NCBI RefSeq assembly: GCF_004193775.1
Contig: NC_041021.1
Span: 34,607,718-34,671,717, forward strand
Length of the DNA: 64,000 nt
Direction: 5' to 3'
Source: Glycine soja
Lineage: Eukaryota; Streptophyta; Magnoliopsida; Fabales; Fabaceae
This document shows, one piece after another, positions 42,492 through 53,068 of this stretch (its first letter is position 1; each line of letters starts with the position of its first letter). The notes under the pieces are model-generated. The model was not told the DNA's origin. It saw nothing but the letters and a program-made list of their open reading frames with translations, and did no database searches. The position numbers and the translations under genes were made by a program.

Positions 42492-44900
42492 CTACTTTTC
42501 ATTACGGGATTGCAAGTTGAAGCACATACACTTATCTTTCATGGCTTCACCCTCACTTCCATACTCTTTAAATCTGTACTCTTCCTGCTTAAATGAAGAA
42601 GGCACTTTTCCCTCACTGTAGCATTGGTTACACAAACTAAAATGAGATTTTATCTCCTTAAACCGAGAACCAATAATTGGGTAGCGGCAAACAGAGCACA
42701 CCACGTCGCCATGCCTATTTCTATCCCCAGTTTCAAGCTTCACCAGACTAGGCATGATGCCAAAACCCCAATCTGGATCATCAAACATAACTAAAAACTC
42801 AGAGAAAGACACCGTCGAAGTGTCTGAATCTCCACGAACCTCCATTAATTCACTAGCCCCTTGGCTGGGAAGATAAACTGCCCTTAATAACTTGATGTAT
42901 ACAGTGACATCAACTTTCCTAATATTAGCACCGTCTTCATTCATAGGACGCCACAAAAGTGCATCAAAGGCAACCCTTTTGCGTCTATCCGGAGGACCGC
43001 CACAAATAGGAGCAAGAATAGCATAAAACAATCCCAGATCCAGCCTGCCCGAACCATTCTCATCCAAAACAGAAAGAATCCTCTCGTTTATGGCTTTTAC
43101 AGCTCCTTGAAAAGTCTCAGGCTTCAGAAAATTGAGTAATCTATGAAGAATTTCTTCCAAACTCGGCTTCCGAATGGACTTTTCAGGAAATCCACTACCA
43201 GAATAGGAAACTGGCACATCACGTTCGCTCATCTCCTTCTTCAAAAGCTCCACGCTGCAACGACTCAATCTAGTAACCCTCTGAAGTGCTCTGATTTGCA
43301 GGGCAGTGGCTAGCTCCTGTCTTGCAGTAGTCTTTTCTCCAACTACCTTAAACTTAGATGGTTCAACTATAACAAACGATGCCTCCCCAGAAGCACCTCC
43401 ATTACTAGGTTTGGTCTTCTTTTTCTGCAGCTGCTTCAAATGAGATATTGCATCGTGCAGCTCAACCCTATTTGTCATTTTCAATGCTTCCTTTAAAGCT
43501 CTTTTGGCTTCTTCAGTCTCCCCAGCTCCCAGCAGTGACACTGCCTTGTTCAGCAATGCTCGCCAATGGTTTGGCCACACAGCCAAAACCCTAGTATACA
43601 TCTCAGAAGCCCTCTGAAACCTACCCAGATCCATATACAACCCACCTAAATTATAAAGTGCATCCACATGACCAGGCTTCAAATCAATAGCCTTCTGAAA
43701 CACCTCAATAGCCCTCTCGTCCTCGCCCATGGCATGCAAAGCCGAGGCCAAATCACAATGTGCGTCAGCATAATCCGGCTTCATGAAAATTGCCTCCTCC
43801 AACGCCTTAACAGCTGCCCTATACTCCCCAACACCAAAAAGCGCACTACCTAAGAGCTTCAAAGCTCTAAAATGCGTGGGACAAAGAATCGCGGCCTCCC
43901 TATAATACTCACAGGCACTCAAAACCATCCCTTCGCCCTCAAGTGCGATGCCGAGGTTGACGTAAATCTGGGGGAGCAAGTAAGCCCACTGGTTCCCTCC
44001 AGCCTCAGCAGACTCAAGAGCCAAGAGAAACTCCTCCTTGGCCTCCTTGTACCTGACAAGAACATACAAGCAATTCCCTGCTCTAAAATGAGGCCTCACG
44101 TCCACAGGCTGCAACTCACAAGCCCTCTTAAAACTAACCAATGCCTCCTTAAACAACTGGTGCTCATACAAAACCCTCCCAATTGCCATGTGCCCATCAA
44201 ATGCCTCTTCTCTTGACCTAGCACCATCAGCCCTCCCTCTCAGCCCTCCCAATTCCTTCAAAAACACAGCATAATCATGCCCTGACTCCTCCCACATCAC
44301 TCTCTTCTCCGAAATCTCAGCCGAAGGCCCCAATTCGCGCGACCAACCGGCGTCCGAATACGCATCAAAGTTGTCATTCTTCAATTTCCCACCTTCCTTG
44401 GACTGCTTCACCTTCAGCCTCTTCACAAGAAGCTCCAAATCGTCCACAATCTTCCACGTGTCGTCGAACACGATCCCGTGGTTCGGCGACACGGCCCAGG
44501 CGGCCGTTCGCTGCTTCTTCTGCGTCTCCACCGTTATTCTCTCGTCGACAATCGACGAGGACGATGCCTCCGATGCCGCGAGGGGCTCCTTCACGGCGTC
44601 GGCGGCGACCAGGTCGAGGCCGAGGGCGTCGAAGTCACGGTCGACGTCGCCGGCGCCGTCGTCGTACGTGCGCAACAAACCCTCGTAAGTGAGACCCTTG
44701 TCGCCATCAATGAATTCGCCGTAGGTTCGGAACACCTCGTCGAGGATCGCGTTGATTTGTTCGTCGCTGAATTTCACCCTAGGGTTCACAGCACCCACCA
44801 GCAACGCCATTTCCTCGCGGTTGAGACCCCCATCACGGTTCGCGTCGAATTGGTTGAAAATTCGCCGAACCTTCTCCGATCTGGTGCCCCTCGTCGCCAT
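42492..44900 (-). CDS. Calcium-binding TPR repeat protein (EF-hand, TPR array, ZZ-like zinc finger), At1g05150/At2g32450-like
   Basis: Intact, intron-free reading of 802 residues, close to the family's usual length. The start is the ATG at 44900 (MATRGTRSEKVRRIF), which matches the family start; an upstream in-frame TTG at 44912 is not needed. An EF-hand lies near the N-terminus with loop D19-A-N-R-D-G-G-L-N-R-E-E30, a full calcium-binding pattern. An acidic linker follows. About seven TPR motifs cover residues 237-490 (for example YADAHCDLASALHAMGEDE, HVDALYNLGGLYMDLGRF). A second EF-like loop is at 613-624 (DENGSGRLDLGL, last position Leu, so binding is doubtful). A C-terminal zinc-finger-like Cys set is at C735, C738, C757, C760 (ZZ type). 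No signal peptide or membrane segment. The family is conserved in land plants; the molecular role is not well defined, and a calcium-responsive TPR scaffold is inferred. Confidence 0.95.
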   Translation of the reverse strand: MATRGTRSEKVRRIFNQFDANRDGGLNREEMALLVGAVNPRVKFSDEQINAILDEVFRTYGEFIDGDKGLTYEGLLRTYDDGAGDVDRDFDALGLDLVAADAVKEPLAASEASSSSIVDERITVETQKKQRTAAWAVSPNHGIVFDDTWKIVDDLELLVKRLKVKQSKEGGKLKNDNFDAYSDAGWSRELGPSAEISEKRVMWEESGHDYAVFLKELGGLRGRADGARSREEAFDGHMAIGRVLYEHQLFKEALVSFKRACELQPVDVRPHFRAGNCLYVLVRYKEAKEEFLLALESAEAGGNQWAYLLPQIYVNLGIALEGEGMVLSACEYYREAAILCPTHFRALKLLGSALFGVGEYRAAVKALEEAIFMKPDYADAHCDLASALHAMGEDERAIEVFQKAIDLKPGHVDALYNLGGLYMDLGRFQRASEMYTRVLAVWPNHWRALLNKAVSLLGAGETEEAKRALKEALKMTNRVELHDAISHLKQLQKKKTKPSNGGASGEASFVIVEPSKFKVVGEKTTARQELATALQIRALQRVTRLSRCSVELLKKEMSERDVPVSYSGSGFPEKSIRKPSLEEILHRLLNFLKPETFQGAVKAINERILSVLDENGSGRLDLGLFYAILAPICGGPPDRRKRVAFDALLWRPMNEDGANIRKVDVTVYIKLLRAVYLPSQGASELMEVRGDSDTSTVSFSEFLVMFDDPDWGFGIMPSLVKLETGDRNRHGDVVCSVCRYPIIGSRFKEIKSHFSLCNQCYSEGKVPSSFKQEEYRFKEYGSEGEAMKDKCMCFNLQSRNEK

Positions 44901-45590
44901 TTCCGGAGTCAAAATCGAAGCTTGATGATGAAAACTATGATGGGTCGGTGCCGGTGAGGTTTTGTGTTTAGGGGAAGAAGGAAAATAAAATAAAATAGAA
45001 TTAAATAAAACCTAATATTTTTTAATAAGGGTTTGAAATTGGAACCCCAATGAGTTGTTTTGGGGTCATTAGGATTTGGGATTGGAGTCAGAAGGGGTTA
45101 CTTGTGGTTGATGATAATCATGATAGGCGGTTGTGATGTGGGGTTACTACTCAGAGGGACCATTTCAAAGGGAGCATGATTTTTGAAATTGGAAAATTTG
45201 GAACCCTAATTTGTTGTTTCGAATCTTTTGATGAGATTTGGGGTTCGTTAGGGCAGGGGTTGGACTTGTTTGTTGGTGATGATGATGACGATGAGTGGGG
45301 GCGTGTGTGGGTGAAAGCTAAAGGGGATTGATGGGACCAATTCCAAAGGCTATGATTTTTTTTCTTAGGGTTTGAAATTGAAAACCCTAAATTGCTTATT
45401 TTGAAAATCATTAGGAGTTGATTTGGGACTTAGTTTGCACAATTATTAGCTGTCTGTTAATCGTTATTTTTGGTTTTTGATTTGTCAATCTCTGCTCAGC
45501 TGTAAAGAAATTGAAGAAGAAATAGCACTCTCCCACACACGCACACACTCTCTCTCTCTGTTTCTTTCCTTTTTTTTTTTTAATTTATGT
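44901..45590 (-). promoter_or_regulatory. Upstream region and probable 5' leader of the TPR gene
   Basis: Three diverged direct repeats about 160-190 bp apart (near 45025, 45183 and 45370 on the plus strand) each carry TTGAAATTGGAA/TTGAAATTGAAA followed by ACCC(C/T)AA and GATTTGGG. Telo-box-like AAACCCTA occurs at about 45381 and ACCCTAA at about 45203. A GA/GT-rich block (plus-strand CACACACTCTCTCTCTC, 45540-45560) lies upstream. An ORF of 86 codons (45411-45151) could be an upstream ORF if transcription starts before it. No clear TATA box was identified. Confidence 0.5.
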
Positions 45591-46572
45591 GATTATATTG
45601 CTGAATATTTGATGTTGGTGGGGCTTAATCAGTTCATTTGAGTTAAGTAATGATCGTTACGGCTTGCTAATAAATACGTCTGTCATGCAAACTTTCGACT
45701 GCAAATAACATATTAAAGCTACAAATATTTTATTTTACGTCAATCATTACATTATTTCACAAGAGAAGAAAAAAAGGTAACAACTTTTGTCAATGTAAAA
45801 AAAACATGTATATTTATTGTCCAGATACTTGAATTTATAGTGTTCATTTTATACTTAATAAAAATTAATATTTGAGTTTATGTATTTTTGGAATAAATAT
45901 TTATTTTATATAAATAAGATTTATAATAAATAAGTATTTTAAATATATAAATTATATTATAATTTAAATTTATAAACTAAATATTTTTAAGTATATAAAT
46001 TATATTTTAAATTTATAATAAATAATTTATATTATAATATATTTTATTTTATTTATTAATAATTTTAAATTAAAGGTATTAAAAATGATAGATAGAAAAA
46101 GATAAAAAGTTAAGTTAAAATATTATAAAAGCATAAGAGGATATATTTTTTTTTCAACCACTCAATTACTATAATTGAGGTATTTGGTCTCTAGTGAAAT
46201 CTTGAGATATCTCCATGGATCATTTTGACTAATTATGGTATTAATTTTTGGCATGAGGTTTAGTCGACTTAAAGTTTGTCTCTTCTTAAGAATATATTTG
46301 AGGTAGTTGAATTTAAATTTTTTCTCACACACATTTTATCATCTGAACTATATTTATTGAGTAAAAAATATATTAAATACATGCTTAAAAAATGTATTTG
46401 AATTTTAAATATATATTCAAAATTGATTTATGATATTCAGATAGAATTTATTAAATCGTTGAAATATATTGAAAGCATAAGAGGAAATGTTATATACATA
46501 CTAGGGATAAATCATATACAGGGGGCAAAAATTTAACATGTGATAAAAAAAAAATTAACAATATTTGAGAAA
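45591..46572. other. AT-rich intergenic DNA
   Basis: No gene. 45880-46060 is a nearly pure A/T stretch of TATAAATTATATT-type repeats. Confidence 0.5.
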
Positions 46573-46865
46573 GAACGGTTTAATACATTATTCTTCAACT
46601 ATTTTAGAATTTTTAATTAAGTCTTTAAATTAAAAAAAAAAGTTTGTAAGTAAGTCGTTCACCTTCTATAATTTTTGTAATTGAATCTTGGAACTAGTAA
46701 AATTATCACAAATTGTTACTTTCTGACTGTTTCATGCAATGGGCCATACATTAATTTCAGGAACTCAATTACAAAAATTATATAAGATTAATGACGCAAT
46801 TATAATTTTTATGTTAGAGAAAAAATTAAAAAAAAATCTCAAAAAAAATTAGGGAGTTACGTACT
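46573..46865. mobile_element. Possible MITE with inverted-repeat structure
   Basis: Starts GGTTTAATACATTATTCTTC and ends near AATTAGGGAGTTACGTACTGATA. An inverted pair ATAATTTTTGTAATTGAA / AACTCAATTACAAAAATTAT lies inside. Terminal repeats are weak and no target duplication was confirmed. Confidence 0.4.
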
Positions 46866-47894
46866 GATATATCAAATCTAAAATAATTTATAAAATCAAT
46901 TAAAAGCAGTCCAAATTTAAAATAAAGGCACGTTCTTTCTATCAATAAAATTGTCTATAAAATCAACTAAAAGCAAAAGTATATCCCAAAATGGAAAAAA
47001 TTACCTAATATATATTTTAATGCTTTTTTGTTAATAATATTGTTATAAAAAAATATAACATAAATAAAAAACAAACTAAATGTTAATATAACAAATAATA
47101 TAATGCAATGTTTTTTTTTAAAAATAAGAACCACCAGAAATTACATTAACTAGAAAAAACAAACATGTTACTTAACTTGATTTTGGCCTCATAATATGTT
47201 TTTGAGTTTTTACTAGACATAAAAGTAAATAAATAGATAAGTATACTTATACTATAATTTTTTTTAAACGTAAACGTCTAAAATTATTATGGAGTGTTTA
47301 GTAGAGATGAGATAAAATGATATTGGAGAGAAATTTTATATATTTTTTTTACTCACACCTTTTACACTTTACTTTAATTCAAAAAAAATTATTTTCTATT
47401 TTCATAAAACCTAAGTGGATGGAGTTTGTTGTGAATACACTTATTAGTATATACATGAGTAATGAATGTTTGTGTAATTTGACAAAAATTTCAAAAGAGT
47501 ATTTAGTGTAATTTATTTTAAAATAAATTCAAATAAATTGTATAAAATTTTCATACATATCGCTAGGCATAGAAATAAATGGTAAGCATAATTAAGTGCT
47601 TGTCATAAAAATATTTAAGTATTAAGTTCGTTTCTATATTTAAGTATTAGGATTAAATTGTTTCTGTATAGTTTGTTAATTGTTTTCACAAGTTAGTTTA
47701 GAAAATTTATTTTAAAAAGTTCAAAATAATTTATAAATATATTTAAATCATGTTTATAAGTTTTTCAAATATTTACACAAGTGTTTATATTATAAGACAA
47801 ATATAAATAAATAAATTCTTTCAAACGAATCCATACTCATTTGTTTTAGAGAAAACCTCATACTCATATTTTTTTACGCACCATACTCTTTTTT
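46866..47894. other. AT-rich intergenic DNA
   Basis: No gene or clear repeat. The small ORF at 47317-47511 has no recognisable features. Confidence 0.5.
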
Positions 47895-49530
47895 TTATAT
47901 AGGAGAAACAAGTTTACTACATTTCATTCATAAGTGGAGTAACAATACAAGATGGTATATGATAAAAATCATGATAGCTAACATAAAATCGTGAAGCCTT
48001 TGTTAAGCTATGATCTACATCATTTGCTTGCCTCTTAACAAAACTCATTCTGCATGGGATAGAATAAATTAGTACTCTAGATTTATTTAAAATGACATAA
48101 AAATCTGAAATTCCTTTAGCATAGTCGTTAAAAGTGTCCGTTGCTACCTTGCAATCAACTTCAAAGCAAACATTCTACATTTGGTTGTCTTTGGTACACT
48201 TCATAGTTTGTTAAAGAGCACAAGCTTAAGCTTCATTAGGTGTAGGAAAATCAAATCTTTGTTGATGACTATCTTAGCACAAAGGAAACCTCTAGAATGA
48301 TCTCTCACAACAAAACCTACTTCAAAGGATTGAATATCTTCCAAAAGGGTTGCATCCAAATTGCATTTGAAGAAATTTTGTTAAGGTAGGTTCCAATTGA
48401 TAATGGCAGTTTGTTGCTACACTGTTGGAGTTGTTGTTGTTGTGGTCCGAGCTTGTTTCCATTGGGATAAGAACTGCATGGCTAAAGAGTAAGCCACGGT
48501 TGGTGTTGTTTCAACTTCATCCCAAATCTTGTTATTTTGGGATTTCCAAATACTCCATAGGACAACAACTATTCGAGCTCAAGTGTCTACGTGAGATTCA
48601 TGAAGAAGGTTAAAAATAAGAGATTGTAAGGATTCAACTGCATCTATCTTTCGGTCAATACTTTCCTATAAATTTGTCTCTTATTGCCAAAAGAGCTTCG
48701 CATGATCACAGGCAATAAACAAGTGCCATTCATTTTCTATGTTTGTTTCACAATATACACAGTGAAGAGGACATTGAACGTTCTTCATTCTCAGATTTGA
48801 TCTTATTGAAATGCAACCTCTCAAGACTCTTCACATAAAATGTTTGATTTTATGAGGTGCATTAAGCTTCTAAATGAGCATCCAATCACCATGAACCATT
48901 AAGTGATCATTATTCAGCACTCTCTCCATGAGGTTGTGGTAAGAGCTACAAACTATATAATTACTTGTTAGTGAGAATCTCCATATTAACTTGTCATTTT
49001 CAAAAGTTCTAAGAAAAACAAAAGTTTTGATTCGTTGAGCATCTGAATGATTAAAATTTGTGTCCATTAGATTAACTTTCCAAGCATTGAGCTCATGCTC
49101 AACTAAGTTAGCCACATTGAGATTAAAATTGCCATTATAAGGGTTGGACAAGACATAAGGAAGAATGTCATTATTGAGTCAAGGTTGAGACCAACATGAA
49201 TTGATTCACTGTTACCAATCCTCCATTTGACACCTTCTTTCACCATTACCTATGAAGCATGGATATTATGTCATACAAAACTTGGATTATGCCCTAGTTG
49301 AGAATCCAAGAAATCCATAGATGGAAAATATTTGGCTTTAGGAACTTTATAAACTATAGTATCTGGGTTGGTTGTTAGTTTTCAACCTTGTTTCCTTAGC
49401 ATGACAAGATTAAAAGTATGCAATTGTCTGAAACTTATACTTCTATATTCCTTCTTCATTGTCATTTTATCCCAATTTATGCCTCTCCTTTGTTGGTTAT
49501 TCGAGCCCCACAAAAAAAAATCATCATTTT
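47895..49530 (-). pseudogene. LINE (non-LTR retrotransposon) 3' pol fragment
   Basis: On the minus strand the order is that of the last part of a plant LINE ORF2 and related RVT_3 genes. It begins with SNNQQRRGINWDKMTMKK (about 49500-49450, post-RT region). Next come WKVNLMDTNFNHSDAQRI and NDKLIWRFSLTSNYIV (about 49070-48950), then the zinc-binding zf-RVT region with FMWRVLRGCISIRSNLRM, CPLHCVYCE and ENEWHLFIACDHAKLFWQ (48840-48680), and finally an RNase H tail with SFVKRQANDVDHSLTKASRF (about 48045-47985). Many stops and shifts. The reverse transcriptase core and ORF1 are absent; 5' truncation is usual for LINEs. Confidence 0.75.
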
Positions 49531-49744
49531 TAGCACCATACTCGTGTTAAGGAAACAAAAAAAAAGAAGATAAAATATAGATTTGGAGGATATCATTATT
49601 TATGATAACTTTTTAAGTTATAAATATAGATCAATGTTATTTTAATGGGTGTTGCTAACATGATTGTCAAGATTTAATTGTTGAGAATTCGTTCCTTGTT
49701 AAAAGACAATTTCCTACATATATATGAACATTTATTTCTAACTA

Positions 49745-50080
49745 AAATATATTTTTCACGCTCATAAATATATGAAATTGTTTGAAATTTGTCCTTACAA
49801 AATTTTTAGTGCCTGTTTTGTCCTCACAAAATTAAAATGTATCATTTTTTTGTCCGAACATAGGTCCGAGTAAATACAAACCTACACATGATGACTTTTA
49901 ACATCGATTGTACAAATAAATGTTGTAAAAAAGTCGTGCACATAAATTCGAATGTTCGAACCTTACTTCGAGCAAAAAAAAATGCATTTCAAGTTTGTGA
50001 GGATGAAAAATGTACTAAAAATTTTACAAAGATAATTTTCAAACATTTTCATATTTATGAAGACAAAAAACATTTCAGCA
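49745..50080. mobile_element. MITE-like element with about 100-bp terminal inverted repeats
   Basis: The left arm (49748-49850: CTCATAAATATATGAAATTG, TTTGTCCTTACAAAATTTTT, TTTTGTCCTCACAAA) is mirrored by the right arm (49977-50075: TTTGTGAGGATGAAAAATGT, AAAAATTTTACAAAGATAAT, TTTTCATATTTATGAAGAC). It has no coding capacity; the small ORF inside is incidental. Target duplication not assigned. Confidence 0.65.
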
Positions 50081-51032
50081 TTTATTGCTTGGAATAAGTC
50101 ATTTTACTTTTCTTAACATTTTAGTTATTTCATAAAGGTGGAGGGGCGAATTGAGGAAGAAAGGGAAAATGCAAAATTTAAATTTATCATTTGTTATATT
50201 TTTCTCTTATATCTAGGAGTGGATGGAAAAAGAAAGAAAAATTATCTCTTTTATATAAAAAGACAAAAATACTCTCTACATTATAATATATTTCATTCTT
50301 TATTAGAGTATTTATGCCATTAACCTTTTTTTTTTACTTTCTACACAATCAAATAAAAAAGAAAAATAAATAATATCTTCCTTTTTTCATTTATCAAAAA
50401 CCTAAAAAATTATTAGTCTCTTTTTTTTTCTTTCCTTTTGTTTTTTATTTACTATTATTTCTAAACTAAACATAACCTAAATGCCGTTTAACTTGTGAAT
50501 ATATTACATATATATGCCTTCCAAAATAACGTTTTCTGCCTCCATCATCCTTTCATGAACATGTATATATCATAATTGCAGCATTTACGTATCTCATACC
50601 CTACTTTAAAAAAATGGATTATTACACATGATTGTCAAGATTTAATCACATAATATGTGGATGGAACTTGATTAATAAATAGTCTTTGAAAAGGTAAACT
50701 TCAAATCTAAACTAAGAATAACTCATCACTAGTTATTTAAATCTTTAAGAATCCATGAGTGCCATATTCTTTATTCCTTTTCTTCACCGTATTTGCTCTT
50801 CTCCTATATGAGTTCTCACCATCTTCCTCTCTAACTCTTTGTTATATTTTATTTCCTTTTCTTTCTTTTTCTTTAAAACTAATTGTATGGGAGAAGCTAC
50901 TTTGCTTCTTATTCCTTTAATTTTTAATAAAATAATATATTTTGTTATAGTATTTTTTATATTTGTTTTATTGCTCCAAACATATTTGAATACAAAACTG
51001 GCTTCATATTTTCTTTTTATTTTGACTTCGTA
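50081..51032. other. AT-rich intergenic DNA
   Basis: No gene. T-rich and A-rich tracts produce short low-complexity ORFs only. Confidence 0.5.
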
Positions 51033-51262
51033 CACTATCAAAAAATATAGATTTAACATTGATATGTTAACATTGGTTTTCCATAAAAGCGATGTTAACA
51101 AAAATACGGTGACATATTCGTAAATAAAAGGAATTCGTTAACATCAATTTTTTAAAAATTGGTATTAACATGAGTCTGTTAACATCGGTTTTGGAAAAAA
51201 TTGATGTTAACGAAGTTATGTTAACATTGATTTTTGAAAAACCGATGTTAACTAAGTGATGT

Positions 51263-51560
51263 AGAATGACATTATGAACTCTGAAGTTAGCTTGAACAAG
51301 TGTAGAATGACATTATGGTTAGGCATTCTTCTTTGGGCATTATGAACTCTGAAAATACATTACCGTAATGTAGAATGACATTATGAACTCTGAAGTTAGC
51401 TTGAACAAGTGTAGAATGACATTACGATTAGGCATTCTTCGTTTGGCACTTGAAGTTAGGCATTCTTCGTTTGGCACTTGAAGTTAGGCATTCTTCATTA
51501 GGCATTATGAACTCTGAAGATAGTGTGGCATTATGAACTCTGAAGTTAGGCATTATGGTT
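51263..51560. repeat. Minisatellite in the CACTA subterminal region
   Basis: Recombined blocks of GTAGAATGACATTATGAACT, CTGAAGTTAGCTTGAACAAG, TTAGGCATTCTTC and TTTGGCACTTGAAG recur with irregular order over 300 bp. Confidence 0.85.
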
Positions 51561-53068
51561 AAGGCAATTGAAGTTATTAATTATGTTAATTTTCTTTTGG
51601 CAGTTGAAGATAGGCAAACTCCTAGATACTGTGGCAAGCACCTTAGACCAATTCTTTGTCATTCAGTGAGTTTCTCTATTCAGGTATGGCTTAATACACA
51701 TGCATTTCTGGTTACAACTTACAAGATAAGCTAACTCCTACAGATTTTCGGTTCAATTAAAGATGTTGTCTTAAAAGTTCTAACTGATAGGTGGTATGAT
51801 ACATGCAGAGCCATGCTCATGTGGGATCTGTATATATATGTGATGAATGTACTGGATTATTATCTTGTGAAATGTTAGATATTATCTTGTGAAATTGAAA
51901 ATTGTTTTTACTGGATTATTACCCACTATACAAATCATGGTTGGGTTGTTTGAGAGTTCGGTGGTATGGTGCTTTAGTTATATATTTATCCCATTATTCT
52001 CTTTCATCTTTTGTTTGTTCCCTCTTTGTTTGATGCCTATGGCAAAATTAGTTCAAGGCTTCAAGTACTTATCAATTTGTTGTGTTTGTGAAGTTTTTAT
52101 CTAATGTTTTTGGGAATGATGATTGATGCAGGTGGTGGTTGAGTTGTTTATTGGGTTGCTGCTCTGTTTTTGGATCGTGCTGACTACAATGGGGAAGTTG
52201 CTATCCATACACCCTTACTTTGAGGAGAACAAGTAACTACAGATGCTACCTAGGTTGGCTACTAGTTATCAGTGATCTTTGTGTGTTTATAATAGGTAGA
52301 TGTAGTACTGTTGCATCCCTACCTTTTTCTTGCTTAATGTAAATTACTCATATCTATAGTTAATATTAGATCAGTATGTAGTGGTCATGAAGTTGTTGCT
52401 TAAGAGTTGTTATTTAAAGATGTGTAATCTTCAATGTAATTTGTAGGCACTTTTTCATTTTTTTTGTTTGCATCGTGATCACGACATTCATTGTTGGATA
52501 TTATACTGATCATCATCATAGGTACATTTATTTTTCATAAAGTTTTGATGCTGTTGTTTGTTATTAATGTTTTTATTACTTGTTGACTGTGATTAATGAG
52601 TACTGATTTATATACAAGTTATTTTCATGATGAGTGAACCTTAGATTATTGTTTGAGATTGAATACAATGATTCTTGCGGACAATTTGCATTAATCATTA
52701 TATTGAATCTTGAATTGTTCGTTTGGACAGTTTGGGAAGAGTCATATTTTTATAGTACATTCATGCGTAAAGGTTAAGTTTATTTTCTTAAATTTAATGA
52801 AATTTCAGTACAATGCATTTCTCTTTGTTCTCTGAGTGCATACTTGATTGTCGTGGAATTAATCTCACCACTTTCATGTTGTGTACTTGAAGACCAATGC
52901 AAAATACTATCAAAATTTCGTCAAATTTAAGAAAAGAGACTTAACCTTGACGTATGAATTTACTATAAAAGTATGTATTCCTGAATCAGATAGGGCCAAA
53001 CCTTTAATGAAAAAGTGAGATTTTCATGCATCGAAAAACTTTGTGAGTATCACAGAGTTAATAATTAG
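51561..53068 (+). other. CACTA internal region upstream of the transposase
   Basis: About 1.5 kb without a recognisable coding block. It may hold untranslated exons or a decayed TNPA-like gene; I see nothing diagnostic. Confidence 0.4.

Noticed and set aside
44901..44912. Upstream extension of the TPR protein by four residues
   Set aside because: The codon at 44912 is TTG, not ATG. The ATG at 44900 matches the conserved MATRG start of the family.
44478..44957. Plus-strand ORF of 159 codons over the TPR gene
   Set aside because: Antisense shadow of the GC-rich start of the real minus-strand gene. The ORFs at 43668-44216 and 44371-44688 are likewise shadows.
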